Assembly: GCA_009760855.2 (NCBI GenBank)
Contig: WPIO01000034.1
Location: 3,717,501-3,777,500 of the forward strand
Source of the DNA: Cristatella mucedo
Taxonomy: Eukaryota; Bryozoa; Phylactolaemata; Cristatellidae
Direction: 5' to 3'
Length of the DNA stretch: 60,000 bases
Shown: positions 25,789-35,415 of the stretch, one piece after another
How the letters are laid out: every line of letters begins with the position of its first letter
Numbering within the stretch: position 1 is the stretch's first letter
Made by a program: the position numbers and the translations under genes
Notes under the pieces: model-generated
What the model was told of the DNA's origin: nothing
Databases searched by the model: none
The model's input: only the letters and a program-made list of their open reading frames with translations

Positions 25789-26109
25789 CGTGTTGTCTTT
25801 CGCATGTGGGCCGATTGCGGTAGCGCGAGCACTGTGCCCGACTTTGGACTTTGAACTGACGTTCTGTCGTGCGATTCGCTTTCACGAATCGTTACAATTC
25901 CTAGGATCAATCGTCTTCCACGGAAACTGCTCGTTGTCAGGTCGATTAGTTAAGTCGCCAGTCCCATGCATGCCAATGTGGCTATCGGGGTATAGGATGC
26001 TGGCACATGCATCCCCTGAGTTGAGGCCGGCAAGGGAGTAGTAATCGGTATCTGAAGGTGATTCTTGAGCCAACCTTTCGCGGTAGAGCGGTTCATGGAT
26101 TCTCGCACA

Positions 26110-26560
26110 TTCCTTTTTGGCTGGGCTACCAAAGAAAGCAACTAGGCCGCTGCAGGTGGCTATGAATATGGCTGCAAGGCTAGTCTTCAAGTCCCAGAGG
26201 TTTGAGCACGAGTCTCCTTTGCTAAAAGAGCTAGGATGGATGCCGGTTGATTAACGGATACCGAGCAAAATTTTTACGCTGACCCACAAGGCCCGCCACG
26301 GCTTTGCTCCTTTGTACCTAGCTGAACTGCTGCACCAGTTTCAGCCTCTTCGCGCCATCAGGTCCTGTATGGACAATACATTCGCTGTTTCATTGGTCCA
26401 TTGACCGTTGGCGACAAGCTTTTGCTCTGCAGATCCTTTACTGTGGAACTCGCTTCCACAATTCTTACGCATCGACAACTACTCTCCTGCTGCTGACTAT
26501 TGCTCATCCTTTTCGGCGGTCCTGAGCTGCTACTTCTATACCTCCATGTGCTGGAAGCCA
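26110..26560 (+). mobile_element. LINE family B C-terminal fragment
   Basis: Reads LAGLPKKATRPLQ, MNMAARLVFKSQRF, LTHKARHGFAPLYLAELL and WNSLPQFLRIDNYSP across a stop at about 26250. It is homologous to 9930-10560. Confidence 0.75.
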
Positions 26561-26879
26561 GGGAGAGGAATCAGATAGTTAACGCATGACTGACTTGAGA
26601 TACCAAACTTGCTAGCAACCAGGGGGATATTCCTTTGCCGGCATGCCTCCTTCCTTTGGGGCACTGCTTGCCCCAAATGGAACCTGTGGCACCCTAACTA
26701 GGCGTAGACTTAATGACCATACGTGTATGTTAGTGGTCTCCGTCTGTAACTCCTCGAAGAAACAAAAGGCTGTGTGGGTGTTACGCAGGAGAATTTTGTC
26801 TGGCGTACTCAAAACCTAAGCGGCTTTCGGTACGCATTCGGTAGCCAACAGAATTCATGTCACAATAAAGAGAAAGTGA

Positions 26880-27440
26880 GAAGCATAGCTGAGTCAACAG
26901 TGCAGTCGAGGAAGTGAATGGCATAGAAGTAGCAGCTCAGGATGGCTGGAAATGATGCTATAGTCGGCAGCAGGAGAGTAGTTGTCGTTTCCTAAGAGTC
27001 GTGGAAGTGAATTCCGAAATCGTAGGACCTAAAAAGCAAAAGCTGTCGCCAACGATCTAAAACGGAGCAATGGAACAACTAATTTATTGTCTTATGCAAG
27101 ACCTGAAGGCACGAGAATGCTGAAACTGGTGCAGTAGTTCAGATAGGTATGGAGGAGCGCAGCCTTGTGGGTCAGCGTGAGAACTTTCCTCTGTATCTGT
27201 TGATCAACAGGCAGCCATCCTAGTTCTTTTAGCAAAGGAGACGCGTGGTCAAACCTCTGGGAATTGCAAACTAGCCGTGTAGCCATATTCATGGCCAGCT
27301 GCAGTGGCCTAGTGGTTTTTTTCGGCAGACCAGCAAAAAGGGATCACTAATCTAGAGACACAACTATAGAGCTAACTAAATTCTTTGCAAGCCACTCTGG
27401 AAGACAATTCCTAATCTTGGATAGAGATCGGTCGTGATGA
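26880..27440 (-). mobile_element. LINE family B C-terminal fragment, opposite orientation
   Basis: On the minus strand it encodes MNMATRLVCNSQRF, LLKELGWLPVDQQIQ and KVLTLTHKA. It is an inverted partner of 26110-26560, about 320 bp away. Confidence 0.75.
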
Positions 27441-29581
27441 CTATGCTAACAGATGGCGTCATCTATGCAGCGACACTCACCAAGATCGAATGCGGTTCCT
27501 GGTGCACGCCGGGCGACGGCGGTCATGCCGTTCTTGAAGTCTAGTTCGGAGTAGTGAGTGCAGTTGTGCTCCTATCGTTGTAGATAAAGCGGTCGGCTGT
27601 ACACGACTTGGTGCGTACCTGCAAATTTGAACAGTCGCATACGTGCCAGAGCCGGGCTCGATAGGCCAGGTATTGCTGCGATCAATGTTTAGTGCTAAAT
27701 GCCGGCGACGGTGTATCTGCGAACGTATCTTAAAGTACGTGTCCACATGAGGGGCTACTTGAGCCCATCTCTGTTTACTCAAGATCCACGAAGAGATAGT
27801 AGTGACGGCTAATCGTTGACAAGTATACGTGGCGGCCTATGCTTTTCGAAAGCATTAATCGAGTGGCTTTGTCGAACCGCGGGTACCGAAAAATGCCATC
27901 AATCGGGGCACGAACCGCCGGCCTTGTTAAGAGCGGTGCAAACTTAAGACGGGTCTGATGGACGTCTTGATATATGCAGCGAGAAACCAAGGTTACTGCG
28001 GCACATCTTACTGTAGTATATAAGCTCATAGTTGCTGGTTGTGTCTCCTGCGCCAGTTCACCGTGACAAGCGAACGCTGGCCCGTGTTGCTTGACGGCTA
28101 GGTTGTCTGCTCACCGAACCGAGGCAATGTGCTTTGCTACTTTAGCCGGTTGCAAAAAAAAACATTGGATCTCAATGCTCGCCCTCCCCCCCCCCCGAAC
28201 ATTAGCCAATGTGCTCTTGATCCTAAGTTAAGCTGCCTGTTCTATTGCTGTAGTTTTGAGAAATGAGAGTCGTAGGGTTGATTATATAGTTGCAATGTAA
28301 CAATGCGCAGCATTGCAATATAGTACGAAACCCAATCTCTTTCTATGCAGTTCGCATTGGCTAAAGATTAACGGTAATGAAATGCAAAACTGTTACATGC
28401 GTAGGGCAAGTAACGCACGATTCACTGCGAAGACCAAAGACTCGCAGCGTTTTCAGTTTCGCTTAAAAATGTTGTCCAGTCAGGCATCCTATCGTGATGC
28501 TTGTGTGGAGAGAGTTTGAAACTGCGAATAAGTAGCAACTGTGTGCCGGTCTCCGAGAGACATCCGGCGAAGCTAAGCGATCCTGGAGAGATGAGCGGGT
28601 GTGTGCCTCGGAGGAAGAGCGGGTGTGTGCGTGTGTGCCTCGGAATTAGTTCCAAAACGTAGGCTGAGGCCTCAGCAAAAGACTGAGAGAGCCCGACGTC
28701 CCGAGTTTCAGGACCCCGAAGCTGATGCTTAAGACCTTACGCAGAGCCGCAGCATTTCAAAGAGAAGTGGCGCTATATGGCGTTTGCCGTAGCAGCGACA
28801 ATAAACTGTGCACACTACGTGGGAGCTTGTGAGTTTCGGCGATTGGACTTACGGCCCGTGCTTGGACGCTCGGGGCTTGTGGACGAGGGATTATTGGAGC
28901 CCCAGTTGTTGTTATAAGCGGTTACCATAGAACTTGTGAGTGGCTTTTGGAATAGTTTACAATGTACGCTAAGCAGGCAAAGTGTTTAGCAAAGGCAACG
29001 TGGGGGCCGCAATATAGTGCGCGGAGCGTCTTCGGCGCGGAGCTGCTGCCACAGACGCTCGGTCGGTCGAAGGGAGCAGGCTCTGTTTTATTTGATTATT
29101 TTATTTTATTTATATTTATTTGAGCTATTTTAGCTGGCTCATCTTTAAGGCTCTCAGCAGCAGCAGCTCCGCGAGCGAGTCGCAGGTGGCTGAGCGATCT
29201 CAGCGGCGGTCAAGGATGCTAAAAGTCCAATTTTTTGCCAGACAAATTGGATTATTCATTTCAATGGAATTACATCCGATTTTTTTTATTCTTAAAACCT
29301 GTTCTTTTTTGGCGCGTCGCCACACTTCAATCCTGCTCCTGGTCATTTGCCGTCAGCCGCAAGAGCAGATTCAGCTCAGGAATGAGCGAGCTTCGTGGCT
29401 CGCGCTCGCGAAGACGTCGCGGAGGCTTGGTCCAAATGACCGACCGACGCCGCTCAAGTGAACCATGGTGAGAAATTCCGACTTTAATAAAACCAGATTT
29501 GGACATGATCCAGATGGTCGGCTTTTATACAAAAACTGCCCAAAACCCGAATGATTAAACCGCACCGCGGTGCCGCATCCA

Positions 29582-29630
<49 letters not shown>

Positions 29631-31309
29631 CTCGGGCTCAGAGGCGGCGGCCGCTCCAGGAGCGAAGTTGCGGCGGCGGCGGCGGCGGCGCGTTCGCCGC
29701 AGCCACCGCAACTTCTAGGGCAGCTCGATGAGACGGCGGAGGCGTTGCTGCGAGCGGCACGTGAGCAATGCGTTACAATGTCGCTGTAGCGGTTTCTGCA
29801 CTAATGTCCGCAGGCTGCAAGCGCAGAACTCGCGAAGGCGCAATTCCGATTAGCGACCAATAGCGGCGAAGCCTGAGCCGCGGACCAATAGCGGCGAAGC
29901 TTCGGTGCAAGCCTCGGACCAATAGCGCCGAGGCGCCTGAGCCTCGGAAGCAGAACGCCTAGCAGGTCGGAGGGTGCGGCGACGGATGCGTACGGGTAGT
30001 GCCGAAGGTAGCGGAACGCGGGAGAAATTAAGAGCGCCCTACCTTAATATCGACCAGTCCTAGCACGTAGCGTAGAACAATCTGCTGAGTTGCTGTTTGG
30101 GAGTCGTTCGCGAGTTGCGGTACGCTATCGCTGTTGCTGGACGCGTGTGGCTTCGGATTCTAGATTGGCCCGAAGTCTAGTGCTCAGTCGATTGACTAGT
30201 GCATGCTTTGGCCATTTTATGCCGTCTAAGAAATATTATGACTTAGCCAGTTTCTAGCGATTGTCATTCAGGAACCGCAAATAATAGTGTCTGGGCAGTC
30301 ACAATGAGGCTGAGGTAGTACTGTAACGCCGAAGGCTCGGCGGAGTAGGCTTGACGTGCCGCTTACCTGGCGGCGTATCCTACCGCCTAATGCCGTTCGG
30401 TGCGCGCCTACGCGCAATAAGCTGGCCGCCACGAAACGAGCGTTTCTGGCGCTGACCTACTTACCGTTACTAAAGGGGGTCGTGAGTCTGCGGCGTGAAT
30501 TGGAAAGCGAGACACATACATTGGGATTTTACTGAGCTGGAATGGCAATTCTGTCCAGCTTGAATGGCGAATGGAATCCAGACGATTCTTCGTTGGACAG
30601 AGTGATGGCGGAGGTTGACAGGCCAGCCGACATCGACCAGCAGCTCCCGCGGGAATTGGACAAATTCTAGAGGCCGAATCGCCACCGCTGGTCTCAGAGC
30701 TGCATGGCTTACTCTTAAGCTCTTGCTCTCTAACCGCACTGGCGCTCCTCTCTGGCTCACTGCTCGAGGACAAAGGAGTTCTTGCCCGTCGCCGAACAGC
30801 TCGTGTTCGCGCTAAAATTAAGCCAATGTCAGCAAGGCGCTACGGTACGCTAGCGTTTCACCAAGTCTGCCACATTATGAGTGCCTCAATAGTAATTGCT
30901 GTTCGTGAATTGTAACGGCTGGGAATTGGCAATGTCAAATCTCTTGCTAGAAGGACAGCACAGAATGCCCAAATCGTGTAGCGGTCACGCTTCGCTCGCG
31001 GCTTCGAGCGATAGCCGTCCGCTATGGCCGACCGATGCGGTCCACTGCCGCTCGCCTACACGGCTTCTCGGCTAGACGGCTCTACGCGACGAAGCCGAAC
31101 TTGTCATTCAGAGGTCAAGGGCGCTCTTTATCCCCGCCGCGCTCGGCAACCGTCAAAATAGCTGCTCGTATCGAGGCAGCCTGTCAGACACGCTAGCCGC
31201 GAAGCGGTAGCGCCAGCTTCCGCTTCCGGCATTTGTAGCAAGGAAGAGCTTCGCCACGTTACGAGCGCCGTGTACATGGCAAAGGGCTCTGGCAGTGCAG
31301 AAGCCGCTG
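27441..31309. other. Intergenic host DNA before Element 1
   Basis: No confident gene. A C run occurs at about 28187-28196. The 29560-29765 segment is strongly GC-rich with (GCG)n. At 29850-29945 three near-repeats contain GGACCAATAGCG(G/C)CGA, each with a CCAAT motif, as in a CpG-type promoter. The rest is anonymous. Confidence 0.4.
29583..29629. repeat. (GCG)n tract
   Basis: Fifteen GCG units after an ATG, with a second GGC/CGG run at 29670-29692. Downstream a frame reading SPQPPQLLGQLDETAEALL ends before GTGAGC at about 29762. It could be part of an exon, but it is not in frame with the ATG. Confidence 0.6.
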
Positions 31310-31526
31310 AGTAGTTATGATTTGAACGTTATAGAGCCTAGGGCTAAGCTTCGACCCTCAATCTCGCACAGCTCGATCGACGGTCTTTGTCTGAGACCAC
31401 TAGTCTCTATAACGTTCAAAACCAAACTACTCGCTCAACACTAAACTCACTATCGCTCGGCATAGTGTTTTCGCCTACTTCGTTGTTTATCCTATCGCAC
31501 TCTAACATAATAAAATTTGATTTAAA
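31310..31526 (+). repeat. Element 1 left terminal inverted repeat
   Basis: Matches the reverse complement of 53150-53366 over 217 bp with about nine differences and no gaps. Its outer 122 bp (31310-31431) is itself an imperfect palindrome: AGTAGTTATG..TTGAACGTTATAGAG pairs with CTCTATAACGTTCAA..AACTACT. The terminus could fold back as a hairpin. Confidence 0.95.
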
Positions 31527-31548
31527 GAAAAAAATTATTAAATATACT

Positions 31549-31881
31549 ATGAGTACAAGGTGGAAATTCTTTCCTAGATATTAGCATGAGAGTATGATTT
31601 CTTATATAATCAGAATTAGGGAAGTATTTTACAAGTTTTACGATCATTGCATTCCTTTTGTTAACGGATATGATGAAATTAAACTACACACAGATTTTAT
31701 AATTAATTTAATTCGTAAAGGTGAGAAGCAAAAGTTAACAAATTATAATTTGATTAGACACCCAGAACTCTGTAATGAGGATCAATCTCCTAGTATTGTT
31801 GATGATTGTCTAGTTGAAACATTCAGAGATCCATATTATGAAAAAGGTTTTCCAAAAATTATTGCTGATAATATTTTCTAA
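31549..31881 (+). pseudogene. Element 1 leftmost ORF, unknown function, in-frame TAG
   Basis: ATG at 31549 follows the AT-rich AAATATACT just inside the TIR. The frame has a TAG at 31582-31584 and then stays open to TAA 31879-31881; an internal ATG at 31594 gives 95 aa. The sequence is acidic and hydrophobic, with YDHCIPFVNGYDEIKL and ending PKIIADNIF. It has no membrane segment or recognisable motif. Element 2 has no counterpart at this position; its left end carries an unrelated gene instead. I do not recognise the family. Confidence 0.5.
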
Positions 31882-31960
31882 TCAATACAGAAAACTACAT
31901 ATATTTGTATATTATAGTAAAAAAATTTTGAATTAAATATCTTTTTTACTTCATATAGAA

Positions 31961-32244
31961 ATGAGCGATGAAAAATTTAGCAGACAAAATGGAGAAAAAT
32001 ATCAAGATTGTATTAGAAGATTAAAAACTGCAGCTGCTGAAAAATCTGATGGATTAAAACCTAGACATCCAAAGACGTGTGAAGATATTGAAGAATTCAT
32101 TTCTTATCTTAATTGTCGTAATTGAATATATAATATAATATATATAATATATATAATTGTCGTAGCTATGATGCTACTTCTGTTTTCATAAATTATATGG
32201 ATTCACCAGATTGTGAAGAAGATTTATATCCAGGATGGGTTTGA
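31961..32244 (+). pseudogene. Small unknown protein gene with 44-bp AT-rich insertion
   Basis: ATG 31961 directly follows TCATATAGAA. The open frame gives 54 aa to TGA 32123-32125, containing GLKPRHPKTCEDIEEF. A second half in the frame leading on from the downstream copy of AATTGTCGTA continues to TGA 32242-32244 (DSPDCEEDLYPGW). The two halves are separated by AT-repeat DNA between direct copies of AATTGTCGTA at 32111-32120 and 32155-32164. The gene therefore looks interrupted by a small duplication or insertion. Function unknown. Confidence 0.5.
32111..32164. repeat. AT-rich insertion flanked by 10-bp direct repeats
   Basis: AATTGTCGTA is repeated 44 bp apart. Between the copies is TAATATAATATATATAA-type sequence that puts a stop into the gene. 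Confidence 0.75.
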
Positions 32245-32270
32245 AGAAAACTTTTAATAATAATAGGAAA

Positions 32271-32336
32271 ATGGCAGATCTAAGAAAAAAATTTGTTCTT
32301 CAAAGATATGATGAGATGGTTGCATATAACATTTAA
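32271..32336 (+). CDS. Possible 21-aa peptide
   Basis: ATG after AATAATAGGAAA, reading 21 codons to TAA (basic, KKFVLQRYDEM). Only its position between small viral ORFs and the following ATG at 32345 speaks for it. It may be a remnant. Confidence 0.2.
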   Translation: MADLRKKFVLQRYDEMVAYNI

Positions 32337-32344
32337 GTTAGATC

Positions 32345-32674
32345 ATGTCTAACTCAGCTAACAAGAGTGAGATATATAATTAAAATAGTAAATATACTAG
32401 TAGCTTTAGGAGTTATAGTTTCTACAACACATGTTAACACACAATCAGGTATAACTAATGTAACCTCAGCTCTCTCAGCGCTAAACAGCAATGCTAATGG
32501 CAGTTGATGGTGTTTTAGTTGAAATAGATAAAAGAAAAAGATTTACTCTCAATTCTAACACCGAATTTATTTCAAAAAATAGCAGATGCTTTATCTGATG
32601 AAGTAGTTACAAAAGAAGAGTTTGACGAAATTATAGGAGAGCGTTCACAAAGAGCAACTACTCCTCCTGTTTAA
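32345..32674 (+). pseudogene. Small membrane protein, degenerate (counterpart of 54803-55153)
   Basis: Starts MSNSANKSE and then breaks. Fragments in other frames resemble the intact 116-aa protein of Element 2, including the C-terminal EVVTKEEFDEIIGE (Element 2: KVTKEEFDEILIE). At least two frame changes and several stops are present. It converges on the integrase gene, and the two 3' ends overlap by about 17 bp. Confidence 0.6.
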
Positions 32675-33540
32675 TTACTTGTAGTTCTTCTCTAACAAAA
32701 CTTCTCTTAATATCATTTATACAAAAACGCGCCGGCTGTTTTTTCAATACCATTATTCTAACAATAGTATGTTTAGACAAACTCCATATCAGATCTGTAG
32801 CTCTTCTTCTTTTTTCATCTCCTCCTTCACCAGGTTCTAGTAAATATCTAACTGTTGTTCCAAGTTCTAATAATTTTACTTGTTCTTCAACTTTTCTATG
32901 ATATTTTGGTATACACAGTTTTACTGATTCTTTTTTTTATTACCTTTACAGGTTCTTCACCAATTGATATTGTAACGCTATTATTTAGATAATCAATAAT
33001 ATTTGGTAAATTATAAATCCATTCTTTATTTCTAGTGAAATCTTCATTCTTAATGTTTTCTAATTCTTTCTCATATTGCGCAATAAATGCTCTCTCTGCT
33101 ACAGTTCTATTCATTATTTCAACAAGTGCAACACTCTTTTTACTACTAGCTTCTATAACTTGTGTTTCATGTCTTTTCATTTCTTTCATGAACTCTCCTT
33201 TAAACTCAGATCCAGGATCTACTGTTATCTTCTTTGGCCATTTCAATAAACTTTTTGTATAAATATCTGTTATAGCTTGTGTTACTTCTTTAGAAGACTT
33301 TGTTTTAAGTGGTCTTGAGTCTTTATATCTGCTATCAACATCAATAACACTCAAAGCATATGTGTATCCAGAATCATTTGGCATATATAAAATGTCTGCC
33401 TGATGACTTTCATTCGGTTAAACAGTATTAAAGAAACCTTTTGGAATTACTTTCGATCTTGGCTTGAATATCTGGCTTATATCTGAGTCTGGATTAAATT
33501 TCCCTTCCTTTTTTATTTTATTTAGATTTAAAAATGACAT
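32658..33540 (-). pseudogene. Retroviral-type (rve) integrase, Element 1, broken
   Basis: The DDE integrase inserts the element into host DNA. Core motifs are visible: first Asp in YALSVIDVDSRY, second in TVDPGSEFKGEF, and Glu in ALVEIMNRTVAER. The C-terminal part has VRYLLEPGEGGDEKRRRATD and RSFVREEL, characteristic of Polinton integrases. Start ATG 33538-33540 lies 9 bp from the divergent CxxC gene across TTCTATAGAA. Breaks are an in-frame TAA at 33418-33420 between N-terminal and core domains, and a frame change at an A run (32931-32938) before the C-terminal domain. The Element 2 homologue is at 55143-56022. Not functional as it stands. Confidence 0.9.
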
Positions 33541-33549
33541 TCTATAGAA
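33540..33549. promoter_or_regulatory. Palindromic divergent promoter TTCTATAGAA
   Basis: A perfect 10-bp palindrome overlaps the integrase start codon (minus) and abuts the CxxC gene ATG at 33550 (plus). The only intergenic DNA is 9 bp. The same arrangement recurs in Element 2 at 56023-56032. Confidence 0.65.
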
Positions 33550-33996
33550 ATGGAAATATTTTGTGATACTTGTTCGACATCATTTAGCGAACTTAAATAC
33601 TTGGAGTCAGGTCATCCAGTTTGCAAAAAGGTTAAGCGAAGACCAAAGTTAAAGTATGAAATGCGTTGCGATATCTGCGATTTAGATAGCACAGAAACAG
33701 AATTCAATTGTGGTATTTTAAGAAATAACAAAATAATCATTTGTGCAGATTGTTATTATGCAAGGAATAAATATTCTAAACAAAGACCTACAAAGATATA
33801 TTGCTTAGCAAAGGAACACTTTAAAAAAATGTGTTCCGAGTTATTCTGTAATCATCGTTGTTTAGAACACGAATCAATAATGCATATAGCAAAACTATTT
33901 CCGCTAGTAAAAGGTAAGTATAAAGCAACAAAATTAAAAGAATTAATTGTTTTATTAGTTCATTTGCACTTTTTAGGTACTTATGTAAGAAATTAA
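33550..33996 (+). CDS. Cysteine-rich (CxxC) protein, 148 aa, intact, function unknown
   Basis: Begins MEIFCDTCSTSF with a CxxC pair, then MRCDICDL (second pair), IICADC (third pair) and CNHRCLEHE (fourth Cys/His group). Spacing suggests two zinc-binding knuckles. The C-terminal half is basic and helical (KLFPLVKGKYKATKLKEL). The homologue in Element 2 (56033-56490) has a frameshift but keeps the C-terminal block nearly unchanged, so the family is conserved. It is divergent from the integrase and overlaps the 3' end of the fibre gene by 24 bp. A zinc-binding regulatory or nucleic-acid role is possible but unproven. Confidence 0.75.
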   Translation: MEIFCDTCSTSFSELKYLESGHPVCKKVKRRPKLKYEMRCDICDLDSTETEFNCGILRNNKIIICADCYYARNKYSKQRPTKIYCLAKEHFKKMCSELFCNHRCLEHESIMHIAKLFPLVKGKYKATKLKELIVLLVHLHFLGTYVRN

Positions 33997-34680
33997 TAAG
34001 TTAACTTTCATATTTCCTAGGTTATCAACATAATAATATTCTATCGGAACTCTAGTAAAGTATGCATAGTACTTAAAATCTGTTCCAGTCGGTGATGTAT
34101 TTATAGCACGTATATCTCCTGATACTATTGTCGTATCGCTGCTAGGCTTTAGCTGTATACAGTTAGATGATCCAACAACCATTGCACTTAGTATTATTAG
34201 TGGAGGACTATTCTTATTTGACCAAGAATATGCAGTAGAAATATTAATATTAGAATTCATTTCTCTAGGATTAAATGTAAGCAAAACTTCTGTTATTTTT
34301 TTAACGGTTCTATCAACATATGATTTCGTTGCAGCATCTGAAGAATTAATTAACAGGCTCAGCAACATTGATTATAGAGTTATTATTCATATTTAAACTT
34401 GTTCTAGCAGGAGAATTCTTCAATAACACATCTCGTTTCAATCCTCCATAAGTAACACAAAGGTCATCAGGAAGAACTGTTGGAGTAGTAAGACTAGAAT
34501 TCCAATGTGTAGAAGTAATAGCAAAACTATTCATATTTAAATCTCCAGTCATTATATCGCCAGATTTTTCAACATAATTAGATACTTGACTTACATTAAC
34601 AGCATCTGTTGGATTAACTCCTGGAGCAAGATTTTTAATTGGTCTATTCTGTAAATTTAAAGAAGTACCACTATTTACAA
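33973..34680 (-). pseudogene. Phage-type fibre protein, Element 1, N-terminus deleted and frameshifted
   Basis: Carries the tail-fibre style repeat NPTDAVNVSQVSNYV followed by MTGDLNMNSFAITST, then a C-terminal head ending VNLLISYIST. The intact Element 2 homologue is 56452-57309. The first ~50 residues and the start codon are missing. The frame instead continues upstream into the nuclease remnant, through a deletion of about 250 bp relative to Element 2. A second break lies near 34346-34368, between the shaft (SIINVAEPVN) and the head. The fibre would act in receptor attachment if it behaves like its phage counterparts. Confidence 0.8.
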
Positions 34681-35393
34681 TAAAGATGAAACATCTTCTT
34701 ATATAATACTTTATATCATAACCATTTGCTTTCTTATTGTAAAATCTGCCATACTTGCTTATAATGTCAAACTCAAAATAAAAATACTTTTCATCTTTAA
34801 GTAATAACATAAAGATTGGTTCTCTAAGCGGCATATCAAAATCTGTTCTTGGTATTCTTAAATTACCAGATGCTACATAATCTGACGGAGGTTCTTCACA
34901 GTTCAATCCAGGAACAAAAATCTCAAACTCAGAGTAAAAGCATTCACTAAGTTTTAAAACATGTAAACTTAATAAGCATTGTGCGTGATATTGTTTAGGT
35001 ATAAAATCATCAATAATATTCCTGCTCCATTAGCATTTTATTTGTACGAGAGTATTGTTATCTATTATTCCATCAGGAGAATATCTGTATACACCATCAC
35101 TACTAAAGCAATCATTTGCATTATCAAGATTTACTTTTAGTTTCATTTTTTAAAAACTTAGCGGCAATAGGCTCAAATACTTTACCAAACAACATTGGAG
35201 AAAATCGCATACTAGAATTATTAGAAATGTATTTTTTTTAGTTTTCTATTAGCAATCAATTCAATGTATATTTCTGTTGGTTCTCCAAATACTAAGTCAT
35301 TTCCAAGCACTGAGTAAACCTCTTATCCTGCAATATTCAAAGACATTGATTTTTCCACTCTTCCTAACCTTGCACAAAATCAAATTTATTCAT
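34681..35393 (-). pseudogene. YqaJ/lambda-exonuclease-like PD-(D/E)XK nuclease, Element 1, degenerate
   Basis: Start ATG 35391-35393 follows ATATA. The N-terminal block has VQG..EEWKKSMSL, with stops in place of conserved residues. A middle block reads YRYSPDGIIDNNTLV, the SPDG of YqaJ-type nucleases, and then a conserved C-terminal part CYSEFEIF-like, PREPIFM-like and KANGYDIKYYI. Several stops occur, and the 3' end is fused by deletion to the fibre gene. In Element 2 the gene ends separately at 57370. Viral recombination or genome-processing exonuclease is the family role; this copy is dead. Confidence 0.65.
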
Positions 35394-35415
35394 TATATTT
35401 CTGGTTTAAATTCTT

